From contig NC_047065.1 in the NCBI RefSeq assembly GCF_902459465.1, positions 10,464,170 to 10,528,169 of the forward strand: a DNA stretch of 64,000 bases. The letters run 5' to 3'. The stretch is from Asterias rubens. Lineage: Eukaryota; Echinodermata; Asteroidea; Forcipulatida; Asteriidae. This document shows, in pieces, positions 1 through 11,379 of the stretch (its first letter is position 1; each line of letters starts with the position of its first letter). Position numbers and translations under genes: made by a program. The notes under the pieces were generated by a model. That model had not been told where the DNA came from. It ran no database searches and was given only the letters and a program-made list of their open reading frames with translations.

Positions 1-204
1 GGTTCTCATTTTGCACATTATCCTTGCGTCAGTGAAGGAAAATGCTTAAAAATTCTGCATTTATTTGTCTCTTTATAGCATTAATCATGAAGATAAAATA
101 TTTCAGGTATAAGTGATGTTTGGGGAAGTCTTTCATCTCCTCTGGAAAAACATTGTAAACCAATATTACTTGATAAACCATTCATTTTGAAGCAGGTGTT
201 TTCA

Positions 205-1218
205 GCACAAGACTAGGGCTAGATGTGTAGATGGCTGTGTCTCATGCACTGAGGTATAGGATGTCCTTAGCAACAGTCGTAGCACAAGACTAGGGCTAGA
301 TGTGTAGAAGGCTGTGTCATCATGCACTGGGGTATAGGATGTCCTTAGCAACAGTCGTAGCACAAGACTAGGGCTAGATGTGTAGATGGCTGTGTCATCA
401 TGCACCGAGGTATAGGATGTCCTTAGCAACAGTTGTAGCACAAGACTAGGGCTAGATGTGTAGATGGCTGTGTCATCATGCACTGAGGTATAGGATGTCC
501 TTAGCAACAGTCGTAGCACAAGACTAGGGCTAGATGTGTAGATGGCTGTGTCATCATGCACTGAGGTATAGGATGTCCTTAGCAACAGTCGTAGCACAAG
601 ACTAGGGCTAGATGTGTAGATGGCTTTGTCATCATGCACTGAGGTATAGGATGTCCTTAGCAACAGTCGTAGCACAAGACTAGGGCTAGATGTGTAGATG
701 GCTGTGTCATCATGCACTGAGGTATAGGATGTCCTTAGCAACAGTCGTAGCACAAGACTAGGGCTAGATGTGTAGATGGCTGTGTCATCATGCACTGAGG
801 TATAGGATGTCCTTAGCAACAGTCGTAGCACAAGACTAGGGCTAGATGTGTAGATGGCTGTGTCATCATGCACTGAGGTATAGGATGTCCTTAGCAACAG
901 TCGTAGCACAAGACTAGGGCTAGATGTGTAGATGGCTGTGTCATCATGCACTGAGGTATAGGATGTCCTTAGCAACAGTCGTAGCACAAGACTAGGGCTA
1001 GATGTGTAGATGGCTTTGTCTCATGCACTGAGGTATAGGATGACCTTAGCAACAGTTGTAGCACACGACTAGGGCTAGAGGTGTAGATGGCTGTGTCATC
1101 ATGCACTGAGGTATAGGATGTCCTTAGCAACAGTTGTAGCACAAGACTAGGGCTAGATGTGTAGATGGCTGTGTCATCATGCACTGAGGTATAGGATGTC
1201 CTTAGCAACAGTCGTAGC
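205..1218. repeat. 78-bp tandem array, about 13 copies
   Basis: Thirteen head-to-tail copies of a 78-bp unit beginning cacaagactagggctag and ending agcaacagtcgtag. The first copy and one late copy lack about 3 bp near tcatgcactg, and other copies differ by scattered substitutions. Because 78 is divisible by three, the minus strand stays open over most of the array and would read a 26-residue repeat containing LLLRTSYTSV and DDTAIYTSSPS. No start context, splice signal or conserved flanking exon supports translation, so I treat it as a minisatellite. Confidence 0.95.
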
Positions 1219-1439
1219 CGTTGCTGTACCCACTAATTTAGACACTGCCTAAGACTAAGCCAAATAATTAAAACTGTTCATATATTATACATGTAGGCCA
1301 TGTAGGCTGTTGGTTTAAATGTTGAGGTCGACAGAGCATGGAGTAAGACCATGCAATTAAGATGCACATAATCTGAAAGCTATTCATTCCCACTAATTCA
1401 AAGTGAATATTAAGCTCATATTTTTAAAGGAAATGCTTT

Positions 1440-1674
1440 GGGTGCGTTCAACTAGCTTCCCTGTGTCGATACGGGTGAGCCCCTGACAAGAGCTAATAGA
1501 CTCTCACTCACCCTCTCTTGGGGACGTCATGCACCTGGGGTCAGCCCCCAAGTGACCCACTCCACAAGCAGGGCACTGGGGCTGACCCAGGTTAGCCCCT
1601 GGAATGACGTCCAAGCTATTTGAATGTACCCGGGCAGGCCGGGGTCGACCCAGGGAAGCTTATCGAACGCACCC
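1440..1674. mobile_element. MITE with GGGTGCGTTC termini
   Basis: Terminal inverted repeats: gggtgcgttcaactagcttc at the left, and the reverse complement of cttatcgaacgcaccc at the right. The interior is GC-rich and itself partly self-complementary (ggggtcag / ctgacccag). There is no coding capacity. The structure resembles a non-autonomous DNA transposon; assignment to a superfamily would be a guess. Confidence 0.7.
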
Positions 1675-2390
1675 ATTATTGCAGCAAATTGTGCTGTACA
1701 AATAAATAGTGAATCACGTGAAGATATTCACACAAAAATCTGTTAAATTTTTAACATTGCCTTTGTATTAATAGATTCTGAACCAGCCATAAAGACATGT
1801 GTTTAAGTGTTGATTCAACAATGAGTAGTACTATTTCCTTGTCCTAAAAGTGACATTTATGATAAGCTGAGATTGAACAATTTTTTATGTATTCTGCTTC
1901 TTATTTTTTTTAAAGAGAAATAATGGACTCTGTAAATACTGTATTTTTGTTATAATTCATTTGTTGATATTATTTAATCAGAAGAGGAAAGAATAATTTT
2001 TACTAATGACTGTACAGTATTCATTCACCATATCATTACAGTATGGATTGCCCAGGTGGCGTTTTTGTATTGAGTTTGCAATTTTATGTGTTGCATAACT
2101 CTGTTTCTTCCAGAGCGCAAACACTATCCCCATGACAGTGTGCACTATTGTGCATCCCAAGTGCCTTTCTCTTGTTGAGGATGATGTTACTTAAGAAAGT
2201 TGAAGGGTTTTTTAACCACAGTAAGTTGCTATGTAAATTTAGTTGACTGGGCCCAATTTCATGGAGCTGCTGCTACATAAAATATTGCTAAAAAAAAATT
2301 CAGCTGATGAAAACCAAGTAAGCAACCAATCACATACAGTACTTGTATAGTTTTAGTTAGTGTGTCAACATTTTTCTTGTGACCCTGTTA
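1675..2390. other. AT-rich non-coding stretch
   Basis: No gene found. The stretch is AT-rich and contains a short copy of the dispersed motif gggcccaatttcatggagct near 2249. Similar motifs recur near 6088, 10754, 33050 and 35191. Confidence 0.5.
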
Positions 2391-2570
2391 TAGACTGATC
2401 CATTAGGCTCCGCTCCATTGCTTATTGACCAATCACAACGCACAAAGGTCCAACAAATAAGGTCTGACATGCATGCGCGTATACTTGGCACGCGCGGCAG
2501 AGTATTGCATTGGAGAGGCTCGTGTTCTTGCTCACATGGCGTCGTGGGCAGAGCCTAATGGATCGGTCTA
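2391..2570. mobile_element. MITE family B, copy 1
   Basis: Inverted ends: tagactgatccattaggctc at the left and the complement of gcctaatggatcggtcta at the right. The interior contains ttgaccaatcacaacgca and a GC-rich block (catgcatgcgcg). A second copy in the opposite orientation lies at 42851-43387, where it is split by another MITE, so this is a dispersed repeat. Confidence 0.75.
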
Positions 2571-2677
2571 TTGTGTTGAATGAGGCAAGATTGTTTTTCT
2601 CTATCCCAGTTGGAGAATTTGGAAAGATTTACCTGGTCAGTCTGCAACCATCTAGTGTCGTAAGATATTCTGAATTA

Positions 2678-2840
2678 AGGCCCTTTTCCAAACTTCGGCT
2701 TTGGATTCAGCCTGAGACTAGGTTCTCTCATCTGAAGCCCTGATTGCGTAGACGCAAAGCATGCACATTTGTCAAAACAACCGGTAGGGCCTAGCCTGAG
2801 TCGAATCCAAAGCCGAAGCCGTCCTTTCGAAAAGGGCCCT
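2678..2840. mobile_element. MITE with GGGCCCTTTTC termini
   Basis: Long imperfect inverted repeats: ggcccttttcc then cttcggctttggattc at the left, and gaatccaaagccgaag then cgaaaagggccc at the right. Total length is about 160 bp with a short loop, so it can fold over most of its length. It has no coding capacity. Confidence 0.75.
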
Positions 2841-3110
2841 AGACTGGTCTCCATTCTTTAACCGCAAGGATTATGACAGGTAGAGGTCTTGCAGGCCCAT
2901 TAATTATAGTGGATAATCTTGCAGTCATATTATAAGCTTTCAATTTCTGCGTTTTTATTGATCAGCTCCAAAATGACAGTTTGTCACTTCACCAGCAGCC
3001 TACTTTCTATTGTCTGCTGCACAATATGTGTATGTACAGTATATTGTATACATGTACATGTACATGTTTCAAGTATTATGTGTGTACAATATGGCCAGGG
3101 CCCTATTTCA

Positions 3111-3483
3111 TAAAGACACTGGACACTATTGGTAATTGCCAAAGACCAGTCTTCTCACTTGCTGTGTCTCAAATATGCATAATAATAACAAACCTGTGAA
3201 AATTTGAGCTCAAATGGTCGTCAAAGTTGCAAGATAATAATGAAAGACAAAACACCCTTGTCACACAAAGTTGTGTGCGTTTAGATGGTTGATTTCAAGA
3301 CCTCGAATTCTAAACCCGAGGTCTCGAAATCAAATGCGTGGAAAATTACTTCTTTCTCGAAAACTATGTCACTTCAGAGGGAGCTGTTTCTCACAATGTT
3401 TTATACTATCAACCTCTCCCTAAGTAAGGTTTACAAGTAAGGTTTTATTTGAGTAATGTACCAATAGTGTCCACTGCCTTTAA
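3111..3483 (+). mobile_element. TTAA-type MITE family A, copy 1
   Basis: Ends cactggacactattggtaat at the left and ccaatagtgtccactgcctttaa at the right form imperfect inverted repeats. The right end abuts TTAA. The interior carries the family blocks aaagaccagtcttctcac, gaccatttgagctcaa-like sequence in reverse, and cagagggagctgtttctcac. Other copies lie at 6230, 42996, 48048 and 51567, with a truncated one near 41345. Confidence 0.8.
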
Positions 3484-3689
3484 GCAGAAAATACTGCTAG
3501 AAAATTCTACTGCGAAGCAAAACATGAGTTTTGGCACCAGCTGCAGCAATGTTAACCTTATGGAATTTCGGCAGGTAACCAATATCTGTAAAGCAAGATT
3601 TGTCTGTGCTTAGAAAGTTCTGTGTGCTTAGAAAGTTCTGTATGCGTGCAGGCTTTTATGAAATTGACCCCTGGTGCTCCAAATTGGTA

Positions 3690-3862
3690 ACAGCCGTCGA
3701 TTTCACCAAACTCTTCCTTACTTAAGATTGATCTTAGGACATAGGACAAGTCCCAACCCTGCGCTGTAGCATGCAGACCTTAATATTAATCCTAAGTTGG
3801 GACGAGTTACCCGTCCTAACTCAAGATAGGATTAATCCTAGCGTTTCGTGAAATCGGCTGCA
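3690..3862. mobile_element. MITE with CAGCCG..GATTTCAC termini
   Basis: Imperfect inverted repeats: cagccgtcgatttcaccaaa at the left and the complement of gtttcgtgaaatcggctg at the right. Inner arms gacaagtccc and gacgagttac extend the pairing. The 37-bp tandem array begins about 20 bp to its right. Confidence 0.6.
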
Positions 3863-3883
3863 GGCCTCTAAGCTGAGGCCTTC

Positions 3884-4212
3884 ACAGAATGGTTCTGCAG
3901 TCTGTACAGTGTGACACACCACAGAATGGTTCTGCAGTCTGTACAGTGTGACATACCACAGAATGGTTCTGCAGTCTGTAAAGTGTGACATACCACAGAA
4001 TGGTTCTGCAGTCTGTACAGTGTGACATACCAGAGAATGGTTCTGCAGTCTGTACAGTGTGACATACCACAGAATGGTTCTGCAGTCTGTACAGTGACAT
4101 ACCACAGAATGGTTCTGCAGTCTGTACAGTGTGACATACCACAGAATGCTTCTGCAGTCTGTACAGTGCGACATACCACAGAATGCTTCTGCAGTCTGTA
4201 CAGTGTGACATA
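3884..4212. repeat. 37-bp tandem array, about 9 copies
   Basis: Nine copies of a 37-bp unit acagaatggttctgcagtct followed by gtacagtgtgacatacc. One copy lacks 3 bp (tacagtgacatacc), and the last two have gcttctgcag. Because 37 is not a multiple of three and the unit has few stops, all three minus-strand frames stay open over the array. These open frames are artefacts of the repeat. Confidence 0.95.
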
Positions 4213-6229
4213 CATTTACTACTTGATTAACATGAAACAACAGTACTACACCACAGCGTTTTCTTTCCCCTTCAACTATAAATGATTCATGAACAGTGGC
4301 TTTGAATACTTTTATTTATTAAGTGACTTATCTTTCATCAGCATCTTCCGTCCATATTTTCATTTATTTTGTAGTATTCATCATTTACATTGTAGATCAA
4401 TATCTTAGCATTTAAGGTAGACTTTGGTACCTATATTGGCATCACACTGGTCTTCTGCCACATACAGTATCCCTGGAAGTCTCCCATTTACTGGGGCTTA
4501 TCCGATCGATACTGAAGGTGAAAAACATCCCACTATTTCCATTTTATAGTGGGGTGTTTTTTCTTCAATCCTGTTCCACAGAAGTATCTATGCTTTGAAA
4601 TGTTAACCCTTGGATCCCATTTCGTTGGACTGCTGGTGGTCACAACAAAAATCATTCATAACAAAATGTATACTGTATTTTCCATTTCTTTTTAAAATTC
4701 ACTAATTAAACTGCAATATAAATTTGTTGGTTTGCAGTTTATTGTGATTAACTGTAACAAAACAAGCGAGTAGTTGAAAACATTGTATGGTTATCTTAAG
4801 TGAAGAGGTAGTGCATTCAAGCAACTCTGATATCACTGTTTTTCTAAATCAGAATCAAAATACATGTAATCCAAGAAAAGTTGCAACTAAATTTGTGGTA
4901 GGCAATATGTCATTTTGCATAATATTTTGAATTTGTTTACAATTATTTTCCCCGCCTCTTCAAACTTATTAAATGGTACAATTTGTAATTGATGTAGCAA
5001 TACATGTATTCATAATAAATTCATTTTGTATAATACACAAATCAGTTTTTTGCACTTTATGCCCCGAGGGAATGTTTAATAGTACGCTAGACAGGATTGG
5101 AAATAACACAGGAAAACTGAACAAAATTTTGGTTACAAACATCTTTATTGAAAGCTGCTCCTGTGACATTAGCAAAAAAGATTAGACATACAAAAATGAA
5201 GTATATAAACTCTCTAAGAAAAATGTGTTTAAAAATAAAATGTTCTCAAATTTTTATAAATGATTGAAAGCAAGAAGACAATGATCTGTGGAACATTAAG
5301 AAGTAATTAATGCTAGAAATGCAATAACAAACATTCTATGTGTTTCATCTTAACTTGTATCATAGTAGTAAGTTTACAATAATCCAATTATTCTAGTATA
5401 ACCAAGACATCATGTACTTGTGTAAATTGCTTTTACAACATTGCTCTTCGTAAACCATGCCAAATCGGTTTGCAATTTTAGGGTCAACACTTTGGGGGTC
5501 ACACCAGGCTTGTTTTCATATAGCTCTGAAAAGCACAGAATTGTACATAACATAAGAACTAATTTTTGATAATGGCAAAATCATTAATTTTATTTTTCAA
5601 GCTAAAATGAAAATTACATGTAGGTCCAGAGGGAAGTTGGATTTGAGTTTACATTCAAAAACTCAAGTTGTGGTAGACAATGCAATCAAACAAGGTGGTA
5701 CATGCATCAGCCTAAAAATACCAGACCCAATTTCACACACACAGATTTTCTATGCAGAGCGAGAGTGTCATACTGCTTAAAAGAATAAGGTTACCAGCCC
5801 TGTATAAATTGCATCATGTTGTATAAATTGCTTCTGACTGGTTTCCCGGAACACACCTCCGTGCATTCTGCCAATTTATGACCAAAATACCGAGTAGATG
5901 TGTATGTATTGCTCGACAAGATGTGAAATGAGTCAATAACTGGGTTCAGCTGTGGCTACAACAGGGTCGCTATAAAGACCAATTCAATAATGTTATTGTT
6001 GCCTGCAGCTATAGCCACAGCATAAGCCACTCACTTTCAAAGCACATTGTCTAGCTTATTTACTCATTACATTTAGAACAAGTACAGGGCCCCATTTCAT
6101 AAAGCTGTGAGGCACAAACAATTTGAATGTTCATTATTTATGAATGGCTGGCTTCTTGCAAAGGTTTGCCTTGCTGAAAACTAAGCATCAATTACTGCTT
6201 AAAAGCTTCATGAGACTGGGCCAACTACT
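4213..6229. other. AT-rich non-coding region
   Basis: No gene found. A small hairpin (gaaaaacatcccactat / atagtggggtgttttt) lies at about 4521-4561. Another weak inverted pair (cagctgtggctaca / tatagccacagc) lies near 5950-6025. Open frames are short and overlap on both strands without coding character. Confidence 0.5.
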
Positions 6230-6543
6230 TTAAAAGCAGTGGACACTATTGGTAATTACTCCAAATAATTATTAGCATATATGTAAAACCTTTCTTGGTG
6301 ATGAGTAATGGGGAGAGGTTGATGGTATAAAACATTGTGAGAAACAGCTCCCTCTGAATTGCCATAGTTTTTGAGAAAAGTAATTTTTCACGAATTTGAC
6401 TTTGAGACCTTAAGTTTAGAACTTGAGGTCCCGATCTAAACGCACACAACCATCTAAACGCACACAACTTTGCGTGACGAGGGTGTTTTTTCTTTCATTA
6501 TTATCTCGCAAATTCGATGACTGATTGAGTCCACTGCCTTTAA
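6230..6543 (-). mobile_element. TTAA-type MITE family A, copy 2
   Basis: Flanked by TTAA on both sides (6230-6233 and 6540-6543). The left end is aaaagcagtggacactattgg and the right end gtccactgccttt. The interior blocks gagaaacagctccctctgaa and tttcattattatctcgca run in the opposite orientation to copy 1. Non-coding. Confidence 0.85.
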
Positions 6544-7499
6544 ATCATTGGTTTGGATTGTTCAACTCAGCATTGTTGTACAGCTGATTCAACATATTTG
6601 GTTAGTTACATTAACAGCATGCTTAAAACTGAGCTAACATTCCATTGAGCACTGGACAAAATTTACAATCCTGATATGGTAAGCATAGAAAACAATGCTT
6701 AGCAGAATTGAGGTGATATCAGTGGCGTAACAAGACACTTTCATGGGGGTGGGGTAGCAGGGGCAAAGACAAAACTTGAGGGGAATTATTTAGTGTATTG
6801 GACAATTATTCCTAAAATTTGGTCCTGTTCTTTACCATGTGAATGTCCTTGGCACAATATCAGAGTTTGCCGTTTTCTCCAGCAAAGGCAATTAACATAA
6901 ACAAAATAAGTATGAAGGTGGTCATCCTTTTTGTATTATTATAAACTTATATGAATGACATTATTATGAAAAACCTACTCACAGTCACAGCTGTGAATGT
7001 TGTCAATGTTTGTAAACAAATAAATAAAAGTGCTATGTAATCAGGATTATAACAATTGAAAAGTTTGTTGTCCTTGTTCAGTTTGAGTTCTTATACCAAG
7101 TATTTATGAGATACAAAAAAAAAAGGATTCCTATTCACCTCAACTCCTTTGTGACCTGGGCCACTTTTCAAATGATGAACGTCAAAAGGTCATGGGAAAG
7201 TTTGGGAAATACGTCTTACGTTTGAACAGTCTGAATCGCTGACATGCCAACTAGTAGGTTTTGACAAATTGTGTACAGGTCTTCATAAAAAAACTACAGA
7301 TTTACAAATTTCCACCTGAAAACATGGTTTTGCTACTTGACAATCCCCCCCCCCCCCAAAAAAGAAAAGAAAATAATAATAATAATAATACTAATAATAA
7401 AATCCCATTCTGGTTCCAAACCCCCAAAACCCCAATGAATAAGACTATCCTGGCTTTACAAGACCTGTGGTACATAAAATTTTTTGTTAAAATTGTACA
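6544..7499. other. AT-rich non-coding region with poly-C/A
   Basis: No gene found. Contains a run of about 12 C followed by A-rich sequence and an (aat)n tract at 7347-7401. Short open frames crossing this tract are low-complexity and not credible. Confidence 0.5.
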
Positions 7500-7776
7500 T
7501 GTAAAGCGCATTTCACATTGACAGTCTCAAGCGCTTTACATTGGGCCAATAGCATCCCTTTATTCTCTACCGTTTTACAGTGCTCCGAAGGCTTTTTAAC
7601 TCACAATATCAACCTCTACCCTCGCAGGTACCCATTTATACCCCTGAGTGATGTGAAGCAATCATAGTAAAGTATCTTGCTCAAGGACACAGGTTTCATG
7701 ACCGGGATTCAAACCCACACTCTGGTGACTTAGCACCAGAACTTGAATTCGATGCTCTTAACCACTCGGCCATGAC
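7500..7776 (-). mobile_element. tRNA-derived SINE
   Basis: On the minus strand the element starts near 7776 with a tRNA-like head. It has an A-box match (TGGCCGAGTGG), a long variable arm typical of Leu/Ser-type tRNAs, and a B-box-like GGTTTGAATCC at about 7700-7712. A body containing ccttgagcaagatac and gggtacctgcgagggta follows. The tail contains aagcgcttgagac and gtgaaatgcgctttac near 7501-7545. That tail style matches L2/CR1-type LINE 3' ends, and the LINE at 14280-14320 has a comparable gcgcttt...gcgcc...atataaat end. I infer mobilisation by an L2-like LINE. It is not a functional tRNA because the acceptor arm does not close. Confidence 0.8.
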
Positions 7777-8672
7777 ACAACACGAAGGTTGTTATTGCTC
7801 ATTCAGAAGTGCGTCCGTAATACACTAATCCAGTAAGCTTCCCTCACTTTCCAACAGTCTACATGTAAATGTAGCTACGACTACACACTTGTGCAAGCAT
7901 GTGCTCAACATTTGGTTAGATGCAATGTGTCAACCGCACTGACAACTAAAGTTTGCAAACATGGTGGGAAGTACATCTTTCTTTACGTGTTAAGCAAGAA
8001 GGGATAGTTCTTTTTGTTTGAAGTTGACATTTGTCATGGTGATGAAACATCATTATTGACCAACGGGTCGGAAGAGAGGGGAAATTGATTTTTTTAGTCA
8101 GGGATTTTTACATGAAGTAAACACAACAGCGATTCTGATGTTGTGAACATTTCTTGCTTTAGAATGTTGGTACAACCGACTCTCAACAAACTGATTTAAG
8201 GAAAAATTTACCAAAATCAAGGCCTTGTGCCACATTAACGATGGTTCACTTCAGTTAAAATTTAAAGCTTTTCATTCTAGTTTTTCTGTAAGTTTTTAAT
8301 AACTTGGTGTTCTGGGTTGTTGGACCCCACTTCTCTTGTTGTAACTATTAATGTCATTTAACATGTACAATGTACAAGGTTGTTTACTATGAACTGTAGT
8401 GACTTAAATGCAAGTCTTGCAACTGCAGAATTGATTTGTGTTTTGCAACATGTAACAGCAGTTGTCTTTTGACATGGGCTTTAGTTTTATGATGGGAAAC
8501 GCCATCTTATTTTGCGAGTTCACAGCTTGAGGATAGTTTTTTTATGTTTTCGAATAATTCTAAAAAGTGTTTCAATCCTCAAAAGGAAAAGAAAAAGAAG
8601 AAAACCAACGCTAAATGCTATCGTTAATTTAATTTGCATAATTGTTTATAAGCTCTGAATCCAGTGTTGCTG
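7777..8672. other. AT-rich non-coding region
   Basis: No gene, RNA or inverted-repeat element recognised. It precedes the 45-bp array. Confidence 0.45.
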
Positions 8673-8814
8673 TGTGGTCATCAGGAATTACTCAAATCCA
8701 ATCTTATGCTGCCACCTCCTTGTCCAGAATACAAACCTAGTTTATTTTTCCGAGCATACCTTAAGAAACGACATGCAATTGGAACACCTACAAATAAAAA
8801 CTCAAAGATGCAAA

Positions 8815-9804
8815 AACTTGCCTGTCCCCTCAATGCTTCAGATGCTCAACTCAATCGGTAACTTGCCTGTCCCCTCAATGCTTCAGATGCTCAACTCAAT
8901 CGGTAACTTGCCTGTCCCCTCAATGCTTCAGATGCTCAACTCAATCGGTAACTTGCCTGTCCCCTCAATGCTTCAGATGCTCAACTCAATCGGTAACTTG
9001 CCTGTCCCCTCAATGCTTCAGATGCTCAACTCAATCGGTAACTTGCCTGTCCCCTCAATGCTTCAGATGCTCAACTCAATCGGTAACTTGCCTGTCCCCT
9101 CAATGCTTCAGATGCTCAACTCAATCGGTAACTTGCCTGTCCCCTCAATGCTTCAGATGCTCAACTCAATCGGTAACTTGCCTGTCCCCTCAATGCTTCA
9201 GATGCTCAACTCAATCGGTAACTTGCCTGTCCCCTCAATGCTTCAGATGCTCAACTCAATCGGTAACTTGCCTGTCCCCTCAATGCTTCAGATGCTCAAC
9301 TCAATCGGTAACTTGCCTGTCCCCTCAATGCTTCAGATGCTCAACTCAATCGGTAACTTGCCTGTCCCCTCAATGCTTCAGATGCTCAACTCAATCGGTA
9401 ACTTGCCTGTCCCCTCAATGCTTCAGATGCTCAACTCAATCGGTAACTTGCCTGTCCCCTCAATGCTTCAGATGCTCAACTCAATCGGTAACTTGCCTGT
9501 CCCCTCAATGCTTCAGATGCTCAACTCAATCGGTAACTTGCCTGTCCCCTCAATGCTTCAGATGCTCAACTCAATCGGTAACTTGCCTGTCCCCTCAATG
9601 CTTCAGATGCTCAACTCAATCGGTAACTTGCCTGTCCCCTCAATGCTTCAGATGCTCAACTCAATCGGTAACTTGCCTGTCCCCTCAATGCTTCAGATGC
9701 TCAACTCAATCGGTAACTTGCCTGTCCCCTCAATGCTTCAGATGCTCAACTCAATCGGTAACTTGCCTGTCCCCTCAATGCTTCAGATGCTCAACTCAAT
9801 CGGT
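8815..9804 (+). repeat. Perfect 45-bp tandem array, 22 copies
   Basis: Twenty-two identical copies of a 45-bp unit starting aacttgcctgtcccctcaat and ending caactcaatcggt; I see no substitution in any copy. The unit is in frame, so 8674-9810 reads as one 378-residue open frame: 47 unique residues, then 22 repeats of NLPVPSMLQMLNSIG, then Ser-stop. A second plus frame (TCLSPQC...) is also open through the array, so open frame alone is weak evidence of coding. No signal peptide, splice site or homologue is recognised. Either a very recently amplified minisatellite, a genuine repeat protein exon, or an assembly product. Confidence 0.97.
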
Positions 9805-9807
9805 TCA

Positions 9808-10449
9808 TGATTACAGCCCCTTTTTATTTCCCTTTTGTTTGAACCAACAATGGGGAGTAGTAAATGAGCTCTTCAAATGTCTAAAGCCACTTTAGGTAAA
9901 TACTAACATAGCATTTATATTTTGTGCTGACATCTGGCAACCGCATGATACAACTTCAACCTAGGCAATGTAGGAACAAACTGAAAACGCGAGCAGAGAC
10001 TGCAAACTTGTGAATCTTTAAGATTAAACAATCATTTGTTCATTTGTCTCAAGTAGATATGGGATGGAATGGAGCACCAGGTCATCACCAATCTTCTTGG
10101 CTTAATGTCAAGAAGATGTCAGGCTGTGAACAATGCGTTTTCTTTCCCCCCTGAAACAGTACGAAGCTTCTTTCCAGATCGCACACCGGGTGATGCGAAG
10201 CTGTAAATCCAAGTCAAACTCAATGCATCAAAGTAAAAGCAGCCAAAGAGTAAACTCAGCAGTTACTGACAAAGAACATGGCAGGAGAAATAATAAAAGG
10301 CCTTGACAACATCAACAACAGTGAGTGCATTCTTGTTAGCCTTCCACTAATACCATGCAAAACACATGAAAGAAGCTAAAGAAACAGTTACAAGTGATCT
10401 TCAAATGACTATAAACAGAGCATTGATTGACCTGCAGTGGATCCACTGA
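9808..10449. other. Non-coding region
   Basis: No gene found. Composition is slightly less AT-rich than its surroundings. It may be part of the element whose TATA-like box begins at 10454. Confidence 0.4.
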
Positions 10450-10760
10450 ACCCCTATAAATAAGCCCGCTCTTCTCTTACCTCTTCAGTCTCCCGACGAT
10501 GACTAGAGCAAGCTAGTCGAAACCTTGAGACCAATTCAGAACTGACTCCGCGGCAGTACAGTTAATTACGATCCTATAAGCTAAAGTAGTAGTCTATTTT
10601 CTATGCCATCCGCCCTGGTAATAGTTAAAAAGCAGGACAGTTCTTTTCAGAACTGAGAAGTCTCCCGAACCTCCGATTATCTACTCACGGCAGTAGAATA
10701 AAGCAAGACAGTTCCCTAAGAACAACTCTACCTGGCAAGTAGATACACACATGGGCCCAA
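10450..10760 (+). mobile_element. Possible solo LTR or Penelope-type terminal segment
   Basis: A TATA-like box (ctataaata, about 10454) precedes a compact palindrome gactag-agcaag-ctagtc followed by gaaacc (about 10500-10524). An AATAAA signal lies near 10697. Promoter-like, palindromic and polyadenylation signals in 300 bp suggest a retroelement terminal segment. The arrangement gacga-stem-gaaa loosely resembles the hammerhead ribozyme core known from Penelope-like elements, but the conserved U of the core is not present. No flanking duplication is seen, so this is tentative. Confidence 0.3.
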
Positions 10761-10904
10761 TTTTATAGAGCTGCTTAACGGTAAGCAAATTTGTTCGCTT
10801 AACATAGCAAAAATAATTGCTTAAAACCATTCGGATTCCATTCTAAACGTACACGAGCTTAAGCACGTAAACAATCTGCGCCCGGAGATTTCAGAGTTAG
10901 TTGC

Positions 10905-11351
10905 CTCAGAGAAGAGAATCGGGAGATGAAGGGGAAAAAAATATCAGCTACTGAAGGAAAGAGGAACGAACCGGCAAATAATTTAAGGTCAGTTACCCTA
11001 AAAAAGCTTATGAGAATTTCAGCTTTTTTATGGGAGTTTTTCAACAAAATTATAATGGGAACTAATCATTCCAAGAAAACCAGTGTCTTAGGTTAGTTTC
11101 TGGCTTGTAGTCAATGCAAACAAAGTTCTTGAAGTGCTACGGTTACTACAAGTGCAGCGAACAATGGCCAACACAGCTAAAGCAAAGTTGAAAAAGTCAA
11201 CAAGCAAAGGTTTAAAAGAGTTGGCAAGACTTCCATATGACACTGACACAGATGTATCCGTCAACGAGCACAAAAAGTTAGTGAAGAACTGGCCCCCGCC
11301 TTTTTTGTGCCTGCATCACCCACACGTATAGTATGAGGTCCCCAGGTTTGG
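10905..11351 (+). repeat. Duplicated segment with myristoyl exon (copy a)
   Basis: This segment is closely similar to 16526-16874: shared blocks include cagagaagagaatcgggaga, gaaagaggaacgaaccggca and gcaaagttgaaaaagtcaac. Both end near tatgaggtcccca. In copy c the sequence runs on directly into the terminal exon. In copy a it is broken at about 11351 by the LINE and resumes near 15151. A 95-bp piece at 11238-11332 (tgacactgacacagatg...) is absent from copy c. Confidence 0.85.
11055..11091 (+). CDS. Myristoyl-type first exon, copy a
   Basis: A 37-nt exon reading MGTNHSKKTSVL plus one base of the next codon, followed by a gttagt donor. Gly2 and Ser6 fit the MGxxxS/T N-myristoylation consensus, and the following lysines would add membrane affinity; this is inference from sequence. 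Three sister exons (15403, 16674, 17521) have better donors (gtaagt, gtaagt, gtaggt). The downstream unit here is split by a LINE, so this copy is probably dead. Confidence 0.5.
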
Positions 11352-11379
11352 GGGTGTTCCGGAGACTTCGTCGGACCCC

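Noticed and set aside
205..1218. CRISPR-like or regularly spaced repeat array
   Set aside because: The units are contiguous with no unique spacers, and the surrounding DNA is eukaryotic. The same applies to the 37-, 45-, 53-, 39- and 59-bp arrays.
3821..4285. Several long overlapping open frames on both strands
   Set aside because: They all run through the 37-bp tandem repeat, which lacks stops in several frames; no independent coding signal.
7698..7776. Genuine tRNA-Leu/Ser gene
   Set aside because: Both promoter boxes are present but the acceptor stem does not close and the sequence continues into a SINE body and LINE-like tail.
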